A DNA stretch of 64,000 nucleotides. Source: Solen grandis (taxonomy: Eukaryota > Mollusca > Bivalvia > Adapedonta > Solenidae). Of this stretch, positions 1 to 12,900 are shown one piece after another (position 1 is the first letter of the stretch; each line of letters begins with the position of its first letter). The translations under genes were made by a program, and so were the position numbers. A model generated the notes under the pieces. The model saw only the letters and a list, made by a program, of their open reading frames with translations, was not told the origin of the DNA and ran no database searches. The stretch covers positions 35,823,062 to 35,887,061 of the forward strand of contig CM037785.1 in NCBI GenBank assembly GCA_021229015.1, written 5' to 3'.

Positions 1-2325
1 ACATGTATGCAGATTTACGTTTTTATTGATTTTACTGATTGAAATTCAAGTCATCCTATGATCTAGAAAACTGAAACGTTAAAACAAATAGAAACGCATA
101 TATAATCCGAATATCGAATTACATTTTAAGTCATTTTAATAATTTTTTAACATAAATGCACCAAATTGGCGTTTTATTTCTAGAATAAAATGTTTTCAGG
201 GTGAAGTTTTGAGAGAGAACATTTTAACTTGTCCAAATACATTATATGAATTCTCTGTTGGTCCGGTTTTGAAAACTCATTTTCTTTTGTTTCACTGTTT
301 TATCATCCATAGACAAGCAGCATAGTATGCACCCGGTCACACTATCATGGCACCGGTCAAACCAATCCTCGAACTATCTTGTACTGAGCGTTAAGTACGT
401 GTGAGATAAACACGGACTTATTGGGCAACTTTGGTTGGTCACGGTCGAGGGTCAAACCCACAACCTCCCGGAACAGGTTGATCTCTCTAACCACTCGACT
501 GCAAGTACCTGTCGTTAAAGGTTTAGGGCATATTTTTCTTTATAACCAAACAAGGGAGATATACCAGTACTGGTTTTAGCGACTTTGTACATCTATATGT
601 CGTGACCGTGGATCGGATCCAATCTTTCCAGGTAGGGCGCTGTAACCATTTGACCGTCGGGACTCTGACCATTATTGCAGTAAATAAATTGCGTCAGACA
701 CATTTGAAGTATTGCGTAATGGCAAAAAAATAACCATCGTCTGTGGATGCTACATTTGGCGGGAGTATTCATAAAACGGGGGAAAATTGCAGTTAAAATA
801 AAAAATCATATTCAATTTCGTAATCTAGATTAAAATTTGTATTATAAATGACAGTTGATGGAGAAGTAATTGTTATTAGTCTTAATTTCTTTTAGATAAT
901 TTTTACTGAAGAGGGACTGGGAGGGCGCACTCGTTACCTAGATAAATCGATTCCTGCTGGAACCCACTGGCTTTTTATATTACATTAAATGCATGATATC
1001 AATTAAAAGGTTAACGTATTTTCCCGCGTAACCACTCCGCCGGCCTTCATTAGTTATCCATTATATTTTATCATACTTTATTATATTAAAGAGTGCTTAC
1101 GGCAATTGTTCCGTGGTTATCCATCGGTGATACACTTTGAAAAGATGGGGTTGTATAAAAAAAGCCACATCTGGAGATATAGATACGGATTTTATAAACC
1201 TTGCTTGTTACCATGAGAACAGCCCCGGGGTAGGTCTGTGGTGATTATTTTGACAGAAGGACAGGAAAGGATCGTGTAAGTTGACCAATGTTTTCTCAAC
1301 CTTTAACCACCCCAAAATTAGGTCGCAGTAAAGTCGCTGTAATTATTGCTTGCTTGTTTGTGTTTAAACCCCACAAGCAATGTTTTAATCATTTTGGGGA
1401 CAGTACTATCTCATCGCGGTTAAACGTCGTAGACAAGTGACATGATACCACATCTAGTAAAATTACTCTCACACTAAACCAACTTGTCCTAGAAGAACCA
1501 TTGAACTGAGCGGAAAGCAAAGCAGATAAACCAGTGCCTTTTTGGCGACTTTCATATGCCGATGACTAGATCGAACACATTACCCCTGGTTTATGGAGAG
1601 GGACGCTAACGGACTAATCACTCAGATTTGTTCAGCATCTCAGCTGATTTGCGGTGGTTCTGCTAGATAGGCATTTAACTCTGTCACAGTGCCGGTAACA
1701 TGGTACATAGTGTTAAGGGTCGCACAAATAATATCATACATTTTGCATACCAAAAGTTTGCTAGTAGAATTGTAATGATATTTATTTACAATTTGTAACT
1801 TAAGATATGATTTTTTCTTTCATATCGAATCGCTTTGTCAAGCTTGACGACCAAAACAAAAATAAGTAAAAGTACAAAATTACATGTTGTTATTATGAAA
1901 TGTGTAAATTATTCATCTAAGCTTGGCTAGACAACTCAATATAATACAGGTATACAGAAACAGGACGGCGAACAAGGGGCATTTTTCTTATATATTTGAT
2001 TTTTTTTTTACTTCAAAATAACTCAAAATGTGTTTGAACAATGTTTTGAAAAATAATGACTCTTTAAGAGCGAACTGTCGTGTAACATATTGTAAGTACA
2101 ATGACGGGACATGTTTCAAAATCTGCAACGTTTGAACAAATGTGTACAAAGCATGAACATTTACCGCGGCGTTAGGAATATGCAGCAAGTATCTAAAACC
2201 AAATGCTATTTCACTGTGGTACATACCTTGAAATACTTAAATACCTATATTAATTATAAAAATAAAACTTAACACTTTTTATCTTTCTGTTTCTAAAACG
2301 GATGAGACAGGAAATGGTCTAAAAG

Positions 2326-2356
<31 letters not shown>

Positions 2357-3078
2357 CAGAAAAAATGACCCTATTAGGATTTGAACTCATAAACCCTAAG
2401 TTCCAAAGCAATTGAAGGTATTTAAAGCCGATTTATGGAGGCCCTTTAACTACAGGTAAAGTATCAGAGTTACAAAACCTAAAAAACAATAAAGGATTGA
2501 AAACATTGAACTTCTGTATTTATGAACTGCTGTAATATAGCACAAGCATATAACTGAGTATAAAACTGGGAAATTCAAATTCACAGTACACATGGCGTAC
2601 AACACGGTACATTTTTATATATAATATCAGAGTCACAGGGGGAGTTGTGAATTATATACAACCTGATCAGCCTGCGAGTTATTCATAGAAAACCCAATAT
2701 CTTCACTTTCGACACAATTATGTTTACGTGATATCATTTAACCATACACAAACCATATACGTCACCGTGACATTTTCATACACTGACGCTGCGTCACCGT
2801 TTTCCGAGGTGTGAAGGGGAGGGACTACAGCGTGCCCGTCCGGTATAAACGTCCAGACAATAAACCACCTGCTCATAGTGAAGCGATAAACCACTCACGG
2901 GTCATAACACACTTTTTGGTAAGATTGATTTAAGTCAAAACAATGGTTTCCTAAAACAAAATAATAAAATATTGTTTTAGACGGAATTATTAAAAAAAAT
3001 AAGGATAGCATTTTTTAAATTGATTTATAACACTGATTTAAGAAAACGTGGTTACAATTGCCTGTGATTGGTATTTTC

Positions 3079-3109
<31 letters not shown>

Positions 3110-3872
3110 GATCACGGATGATTGTATTGGGTGACCATGGGTCCGTAGATGGGTATTGATAAACGTAATATGCACACGAAGTTAAAGTTAAATTCATAGT
3201 CAATGAAAATCTGTGAACGAGCTGCTTTAAAAATTGAAATAAAAGTACATAAAAAACACAACAGAATGAAGAATTAACAATTTTTTACGCTGGCATTTTT
3301 TTCCCTAAGCGGAAATGGTAAAACTTCTATTTTTAAACTTCACAAACCTAAAGTGCGCTTCATCATATCTATATTTGTTTACAATGTTAATCTTCACAAT
3401 GCCATACAGTATAGATGCGAATTATACGAGCAACGTGTCTAATTCGAGATTCATTCCAAGTTCCTGTGCATGGAAACAGACAGAAACAAAGGGTTTCCGA
3501 ACCTTGCGATTATTTCGAGCTTTCTTTCTACACCACCAATTTTTGAACTGTATTTTAGGTATCTGATGTTAAATAGATGGGTAACATTGTGATCAATATG
3601 GTTGTTTGGTTGTTGTTGTTGTTGTTTTTAAATGATTCATTTAAAAAAGAAACAATGAATGTTGAAGTAAAAACAAAAACTATATTTGTGACATATTTCT
3701 TGTCACGTTCGAAACTCAACTTGACCTTTATTCTCTATTGAATTTAATATCATTGATGATTTTTTTTATGTATTGTGGAAATCTTAACAGGAATGTATTT
3801 TATTTAACTAATTATTTTCGATTTCTTTAGTTTACAGCTCATTTGATCTATGTCATTGGAACGCCTGTCATA
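1..3872. other. Region upstream of the ZP-like gene, no coding gene seen
   Basis: No exon could be supported here. The short open frames have no family resemblance and lie in AT-rich DNA. The stretch holds degraded tRNA-headed SINE pieces (about 312-510 and 1425-1600), a poly-A run near 2325-2354 and a poly-T run near 3080-3107. A possible 3' splice site (pyrimidine-rich, ending in TTTAG) lies just before 3832, about 40 bases upstream of the ATG at 3873, so the gene may have a separate untranslated first exon further left. That exon was not located. Confidence 0.5.
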
Positions 3873-3939
3873 ATGAAAACGTTTGTCCTCCTGTGTGTGA
3901 TCTGTGTGACGAGAAGCTTTGCCCAGTTCTCTCCTTCAG
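3873..3939 (+). CDS. ZP-like gene, exon 1 (signal peptide)
   Basis: Begins at the ATG of MKTFVLLCVICVTRSFAQ, a classic signal peptide with a hydrophobic core and a small-residue cleavage site (SFA/Q). It ends in phase 1 before GTAGGA. No other in-frame ATG precedes it after the upstream pyrimidine-rich splice site, which fixes the start. Confidence 0.8.
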
Positions 3940-6900
3940 GTAGGAACTAAAACTATTCTACCATACATAAGGAATGTTATGTTGAAGTAACTTTTAATGG
4001 CTTTGCATTTTGCAACGAGCTGCGTAGGAAAATTTGATATACAATCAGGAAAAAAATTATGGTCCAAAAGGTTTTTTTTTTAAATTTATGATTTAAAACG
4101 ACAATTGTCGTGTGATATACATTTTTTTATCTTTTCAGAGTCTTTATATCAGATTTCATCTGAAAAGGAAATATCTCCGCAGAACATTTTTCATTAAGAA
4201 AAATATATCCTTTTCAATGATTTTGGGTATTTTTTTTTTTGTACTGACTCAAAGGACAATTTGTGCTCGTCTTGTATTTTCCATGCATATCTGAACAGTA
4301 CTGCATTATCATTTCAAAATAGTAATGAGATATTCTGAAAGAATTATATTAGTTTTAGAAATGAAATCTTTCAAATTTTTAAATTCATTTTTTTTAATCT
4401 CTGAAGCGAGTATAGTTAGCCCTTATTTTAATTCATAAGTAGTAGTAATTGTTGGCCCAGTGCCATGATAATATGGCAAGTTATGGTATAATACTTTAAA
4501 TTTTGACTAATGCCTTCAGTGTGATATCGCAGTGAGGCAGCACTATATCTATCTGATGTAAACAAAAAGTACCCCAATGACTTCCGGTAGGACATTTGCA
4601 CACAACAGTCAACTTACAACTCAATCAAGTACGCTTGATTTGGCGGGTTTAACGTCCAGCCGACAGTATTTCAGCCATTTGGAGTCTAGGAGGCAGATAT
4701 AGTGCTGCTACTTTGCTTCATATAGTATCACGCCGTAGACATGTGGCATGATACCACACTCAGTCACATTATCCTGACACCGGACCAACCAGCCCTGGAA
4801 CTACCCTTATATGCTGAGCGCCAAGCCAGGGCGCTATATCAGTACCATATTTACGACATTGTTACGTTGCGGCCGAGGATAAAACCAATTGTCTTCCGCT
4901 CCCGGTTAAAGCGGACAAACTAACCACTCGGCCATCGGTCAATGCGCTGTTTGTAAATAGGATGCTTTCGAATTTCAAATTAGAACATTAATTATGAGTT
5001 TCCTATATTTGCTAATTGGCAATCTTTTCACTTCAGTGTCATTGGCGTGTTCCCCTACCGACTACACGATCACGATTACTGGAGCGACCTCTACTGGACA
5101 AGTCTACGTAGACGGACAGTGCGCGGCCCAGTCGTCTACAGCTGGAACCAGCACACACACATTTAACGCAGCCGCTTGTACGATTGGTTCCCTTCCGGCA
5201 ATTGTAAGTGTTTTAGCTGTCACCATTAGAACGTAATTTTGATCGATTTTTATATTTTTATTTTTTAGGCGGTCCCCGACTTCGTCCAATTCTTTTGCGC
5301 CTGGAAAGGTCTTGAAACCTTAATGCCCCTGTTACACTAGAGCCCGTTTTGACTACGTCCTATAGGGCTCCCGAAAACCTTATAAAACGAGTTGACGTCG
5401 GGTTAAAACGGAGAGATTTAGCCAAAATATGGCTAGAATACAATCAACTAGTTCACACACCGTTGTTGACTCGACAATTCCGTCCTCAGACCGTCAGCAG
5501 ACCGTTCAGAACGGGATAAAACGACCATATACAACGTATTCAAACAGTTCTAGTCCGACTACAGCTAGTTCGCGTCCGTTTCGTTACTAGTTCTAGTTCG
5601 TTCCCGTAACGTCCACTCCCGTCCTTAACTCGACTACCTCGTTTGCAGACCGTTCAACTCGATCTCACTACGTCCTTGTCCCGTCCTCAGTACGTTCAGA
5701 TCGTAACTGAGTGCAAGTTCTGGTCCGACCTATAAAAACTCGGCACTTTTCAGGAAGCGAATGAATCCAAAATTTAACAAATTCACTACAGCAACGTCAT
5801 CCATGGTAAATGCGTGACTTTTCTATGATCCTATGAGAGGACGATCCGTATTTATACCCTCCTGTTTTGATCGCACTGCAAACGGAATGGTCGTTGAAAG
5901 GACTGGATACAAACGCAACAATTCGTACTTGACACGGATAGAGCGTACTAAGGACGTACTGCAAACGCTTAGGACTGTGTAGAATCGTGTAAGGAACTAT
6001 CTGTTTTGCTTTTATCAAAAAAGACGAAGTAAGGACGCACTAAAAACGTTATGCAATCTAGATAGGTCGGTCTCTGGATGAGATAAACGAGTTAGAAACT
6101 AGCAAGATCGTTGCGAGATCGCACTTCTAACAGCAAGTCGATCGCACTACGTCCCAGAACGTCCTTAGTCCGTTTGCAGTACGACTGTTATACCCCTGTT
6201 ACACTTATACTCGTCCTCAGTACGACCTAAAAGTTCTAGCGAAACGGGCTTGAACGGCGTGAAAACGAAGTGGTCGTAGTAACAACGTATTGATATCTGT
6301 TTACGATCGTTATAGACGAGTTTGGACGACTTTGGTCGAGATGGCCTCTCCAAAGTTTTGAACAGACTCAAAATTTCTGAAAAGGTACACCGTTCTGAAA
6401 TAAAACGTAGTGCTATCGTATCGAAAACGAGATGGTCGTATTGCGAACGTAAGCTTCCACCGAGGATTCGAACCAGTGTACAATGATAGCTAACGCTCGA
6501 TTAATAATTTGTATATGATTTTTTTATCTATTTAATTTTCATCAAAATGTGTCATTTTTAGGTACTTGGTACACATTATTTAGTTAGCAGTGAAAACAAT
6601 TGTTTTACGTCGCTTTTGAAATACGTTATTATAAGTTATACTCGCACCTTTTGACTCTTCCTGGAATGGACAAAGACTTTGCGCCTGTGAGGACCATGAA
6701 CAGTTCTTGCTCCCTCCCCAAACAGGTTCGAACCTATAACCTTTAGATCTGGTGTCATGTACGTTACTCTATCTTTGGTAAATATGTTCCCGTTTTTTAC
6801 ACTTAGCATTGAAAGAAATCACGAAGTTAAATATTTGCGATTATTTTTTCAGCACAAAACATCACACATGAAAATTAATAAGTTTGTGAAAATTAAAGTG

Positions 6901-9900
6901 TGTACTATGTTTAAGATGAATTGATGTTGTTTAGCTTTACTGTTAATACGTCTAGGCGATCGCTTTGATATGTAATGCTCAATTGTTTTCCTACCATTGT
7001 AGTTGATTTTTCGAACATTTGATATGAATCTACGGATCAAAATTCGAGAAAAAGGAAATCACAACGATAATTGTTATTAATGATATCCTGTCATTTTCTT
7101 TTATTTCACTTTCGCTTTAAAGTTAAAAAGGTACATCAATATTGATAACTCAATAAAATATACAGCTACAGTTTATGTCAAGTCGAAGGAACAGAAATAA
7201 TTAAATACTAAAAAATTTATAATTTATATAGATATGTTTTTCCTGAAAGTGTCTATGACAATGCGGAGTGTTATATTGTACAAAATTATACATATACACG
7301 TACTTGTTGTTTTCGTACTTAAACTTTTTCTGCTAAGGCAAAAAAAAATAAAATAATAATAATAAAAAAAAATGTGTGTATGTTTAGTTTCAAAAAGGTT
7401 AGGTAGGGTAATTTTTGAATTACCATTTACCTACTTAAATTATAGGTCTTCGATTTAGCCATTTTGTATAACAATAGTCACTCGGTCCCAATTCTTTGAC
7501 GCTTGCGTCAATAGTTTTCTGACTGAAATACTGTGGGTGGGTCGTTAAACCAACCAACCAACCAACCAACCAAACAAACAAACAGTAGTTTCTTTTTTTT
7601 ATCAACTATGAAACTATGTTTATAGCGAAAACACTGTAGTAAAACTGACCATATTAACAACATGGAGTTGGGATGCCTAATTTACCACACTGCTTTTGCT
7701 ATTTCGACCAATCAGAAATGATCAGGAATTTATTTCTAAGCACACCTGCTTGAAGGCAGTGTTCTCATTGGCTAATGGTACAGGCTGGTTTATTTTCTTT
7801 TCATAAATATAACTGGACATGCAAACTGTGTTTAAAAATCAGAGATATAGACTGTTTACTTTGTAAGGGTGCGGATTTAGGAATAGTTAATGACTAAGCA
7901 TGACGCCGAATTTATTTCTTGTTTATAATACCTCGTATGAACAAGTTTCTTTTTCATATTATAAATATGGTGTTCTTTGTGATGTTACTTCTTATAGGTA
8001 CAATAATAAAAGTTACCTATTCCACTGTAGTATTTTGCGAGGAAAATAAATCAGCCCATGAAGTTTAGTGAAACGGACGGCACAAGCAAATAAAGATAAA
8101 GACAGATCCTTGATTTGATTTTTTTTTTTTTTTCATAGGAGACCACCTTCACAGTCGTGGTACAGGAAAACGCTGCCCTGGAGCTTGCCACGGATTATAT
8201 CGTATCGTGCACGTGCAGTAAGGATTTTACTCCAATAACGCAAACAATCGCTGGAGCGTCAGTGACGTAAGTAGGAAGACGCGTAAATGCACGTTTACAT
8301 TGTAACAATAATCCCAACAAAATGCTAGTTCTGTATTTATCACCTTTACTCAAGGACTATTTCACTTTTTTTTCTCTCTTTAACTCGTCTTTTCTTTAGT
8401 GATAAAATAAAAGTAGGATGGAAGACATGATGAAACACGCCTCATTGGATTTCTAAATACATGTAATTAAAAAAATTTGAAAAACACGAAATAAAATATT
8501 CGAATTTTTTTTAAAGATTCATAGGAGCTTTTATAGTCCTTGAGTATATTTAGTGTATATCACCATATACTGTAAAATAATTATTTTCGTTCACATTAGA
8601 TTTCGTTGAATTTGTATTCAAGTCAATTTCGAGGGTACTTATATACGAGGGTTAATGTTACAGTAATTTCGAAGTCCTCGTGCGATTAATAATATTCGTG
8701 GATAAATTCCTCCTCGAAACCCTAAAAAAATAGTGCACAGCGAAATTTAATGAGTTTACAGTATCCACAACGAAATTAAATGAATTTACAGTATCTGTAG
8801 TAGTAGCTAATTGCATCGTTTCATCCACATATTTAGTGTCCTATAGTAAATTTATGTTAAGCAATTTGCAGTTTGTTTCTTTTCTTAAGGTCTTCCCATC
8901 CTAATAGCCATGTTCCATATCTTGCCACTGGATGGTTATATTTCTATTAAACTTTGTCACTTTGAAGACATTCAAAAATAAAAATATTTCACCGAGTGTT
9001 TTTTTTTCTTCAATTTTTATCTAATTTGGGGGAGATAATCCGCATATAAGTTAACATTGAAGCCTATGGAAAATATGAATTTTCTGTGAATATGAAAAAC
9101 TGACTTTGATTTATGAGAAAAAAAACTTATGGTAGAAAGAGGCATTTATGAGTTTGTATCACCTTTTGTGAAACAAATCTAAACTTTACCATAGATAAAT
9201 GGAGAAAATTACCCCTTTTTAGTTTTCAGGGGAGACAACTCATGGCAACAAAATAATCAAGTGGAGGTAATAAAAGAACTTCTGTCACTTGTTATAACAT
9301 GTCCATTTGCCCCTAAGATTATCATTGTTTGACACTTTAAAAGCTTATATACATGTGTATTGTTAAGTTTATGCATGGTTTTGATGGAATTGATCGCTAT
9401 TAGGATGGGAAGACTTTAATGTAACTTTATATTTCATAACTCACGTAGAGTGCGACATATGTCTTAAGGTACTCTATACGTCAAAAATCCTTTCATCTCG
9501 ATAAAAACTAACTTTCTGACTTTTGTTTTCAATAAATGATATTACACTTATTCATATTGACCTGATTAGAATATTTCATATCATTAAGTATATCAATTAA
9601 ATAAAACAACAATTGTTCAGAATGACGTCATGACTATGATTTTAAAATAAATATAATTCAGTCATAAACTCAATTTCAACCAATCGGATGACGGGGAAAT
9701 TATATCAGAGTTTGCCGATAACCGCTCTGATAAATGGACAACCTTAAGTCATCCTCTTTTGCATTAAAATTTTCTAATTAGTCATTATTATCACGTATTT
9801 CTGGCAAACGGTTTAAGTCAATAACAACGTTTAATTGGGTTTAAATGTATAAGAAGATTCAGTTGTAACTTTAGATAGCTGCAGCTACATTTGAGATACA

Positions 9901-12900
9901 CCTGTGCCTTTAGATAGCTGCAGCTACATTTGAGATACAGTTGCACATGGGAATAGTTGAAGCTCTTTTTCGACAGTTGGCTTAACACCATTACAACCGT
10001 TGTTTTATACTTGCATCTGAATTATCTCATAGATACAATAACGCGGATAGTGATACAAATGCATATCGTCTTATGATTAACAAGCAAATTAGAGACCTGT
10101 GCGTCATCAACTGAGCACAATTTTCCATGCAGGGCCATTACATGTGAGCAGGATCCCGATCTGTGGACCGCGTTTAATTTGACGTGTACGTCTGGCATCG
10201 CGACGGCCTGTCCACGGCTCGTGACCATCTTCCTGACCGTCCTACTGACGGTCACTTTAGCGTGAAGGTATGATATAGCCGGCGGATATCTGATCTGCCC
10301 TGGACATCATTGTATTTGTTTCTATACGTCTCATAGATCTTTTAATGCTAAGTCATTTATGAAAAGACAAATTGTAAGGAAAACAATACACAAACATAGT
10401 TTTATTTGTTACTTTTTGTTATTGTTTTGTGTGTGTATGTTTGTTTTAAATTTATTGATGTAAAAAATAATAATAATAATAAAAAAAAAAAAAAAGAAAA
10501 AAAAAGTTTTTAAATATTTATTTATTAATGTACATTTAGGTAATATGACATTAAAAATTCTGTCGTTATGATTGACAAGTAAATATCGCAGAAATATGCG
10601 TTAAGGTAAAGTCCATGTAATGGTTCCGCTACATTTCGGACCTCATGGCCTTTCACTGATATAACCAAGGTTTACTTATGTTTCATCATAGACATATGCT
10701 GCATATGTCTGTGGGTTTCATTAGGGTACCTTAGTTCTCTTGGTAGAGGGTAAGTGGTCGAAGACTCTCGTCTATGTTTGCCTGACATGTTAGTGTGTCC
10801 ATCTTTACGAAACATCGTTCAATTAGCTTAACTTTGGTATATTTCTTATAAATCATATATTTTTTTAATAAACTCTGAAATTTGACAGGTAAGGACCTGA
10901 TGAAGCAAGTAAATATCTGCAATTATGACCTTTTGATTAAAAGATTTATAAAGCAGAATTTCTCTTTTTCAGAAATAACTGATTTTCGATTTAAGTCAAA
11001 AGTTTAACATAGGTTGTTTTGTAAGTTGCTGCGATATCACGTCGTAGATAATAACACATCAAGTCACAAGTGGATCAAGCAGTTTTGGAACTACCCAGTG
11101 TTGTGGGCGCCAGTCAAGGGAGATAAACCAGTCCTATTTGTAAGGGCTGTTATAAAGTGTTGTACTGATTAACCAATTCGTCGACGAATCGCTGACGAAA
11201 TCAGAACTGGTTAATCGTCCACGTTGATTTGTTTCTCGTCTACGAATTATGCATTTTATGATTTTAGTCAGAGCGTCTGTTTTTAGATGGCTACATATGT
11301 AGTTCAACACTGCCGGTCACTGTGTTAACATTGGCATTTAAAGTACATTTTTAATATTTTTTTCTTTTAATCTATATTAATCCATATGTAATCAATATGT
11401 CTTTGCTGTAGATGTATGATCTTTTTAAATTTTTAAAAATAGGATGAAGGTTTATTTTAATATTTTAATGTAAAATTTGATAAACCGTTAAAAATCAATA
11501 TTCATGCAAATAAAACTGATTTGCATATCTTCTTGAAACTCGGGTTAATAATATTAATTTCTTATAATTATAAACATATATTTAATTTTAAATTATTTCC
11601 CCCACATCACAAAAAAATTCATTCATTTATTAATAGACCTCGCATAAGATATGAAAATAAATAAACAAATGTGGCCACGAAATTCAATTTACGAACGAAA
11701 TTTAATGTCTACGAAAATTCATGCTTTTTCAATATTTCCATATATCAAAGAAATGAAGGAAAATAAGCATTTGATTTGAGTATTTGATGAACATGAAATA
11801 GCATCATCTTATAAAACGTATACTATTGCACAAAGCTATTTTCTTCACCTTTGACTGACTATGACCTTGACATTGACCTGGGTCGTGCGCACAACACATC
11901 GTCTTCTCTACAAGACCATACGTGCTATGTTATTTTTCAAAATCCATCCATGCATGATGGAGTAAGAGCCCGGGCACGACAAAATGTCCCCCTTTTTGAC
12001 CCCAGATTGTGACATTGACCTTTGAGCTACATACCTGACTCATGCGCAAATACATCGTCTTCTCTCGAAAAACATTTATGGAAAGTTATTTCAAAATCCA
12101 TCCTTGTTTAATGGGATTAGAGTCCGGACATGACAAAATGACCCTCTTTGTGACCTTTGACGCCAGATTGTGACCTCGATCCTTGAGATACAACCCGGGT
12201 CTTAATCGCGACGCATCATCTCAATGGGGTGAACATTTCTACCAGGTTACGTCAAAACACACAGATGCAAGAATGACTTACAGAGCGGACACGAAGTGGG
12301 ACAGACGGACGAACCGTGCGATTACTATATGCCTCCCTTGTTGGGCATAAAAAACCAAACTATTAAGCACTTGAACGAGGATAGAACAAAAAGCAGACGT
12401 TCTTAATACAAAATCTCTAATTAAAGAGTCAGCGAAAGTTAACACCCACGAAAAATTATTATCAAGAATGTGTGTGTTTCAGGAACGAGGCTTCGGAAGG
12501 CACAGCCACCGATTCCCTGGCCCCAACATTTACCCTAAGTCTGGAGGACGGTAGTGGGGGCACTCTCACGTCAGGGGCCGTGGGGACGGCTGCGGTTCTG
12601 AAAGTGACAATGGCTGCGTCTTACCAAGGTAAGCATCCATTTAAAAATCAAAAACAATAACTCAGCTGTATACTTATACTTTTTACCCCATTTTCGTTTT
12701 TTAGCGCATTGGCAAACAAGTCCCATATCAGACAGCTCTTAGGGGTTTGTTTGATCAGGATCTCCTCAATTCGCTCAAACAACAGTTGAGCTTAGATTCT
12801 ACAGTCTGCACGGCAATAAACAATCAATTGTTTTTTTTTATACACCACCTAATTGTCAGTAAATAAAAATTCATCAAGTCATAAATTTGAAAGGATTAAT

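Noticed and set aside
3315..3566. 83-codon plus-strand frame upstream of the ZP-like gene
   Set aside because: AT-rich with no recognisable domain; the signal-peptide exon at 3873 is the better gene start and does not join in phase with it.
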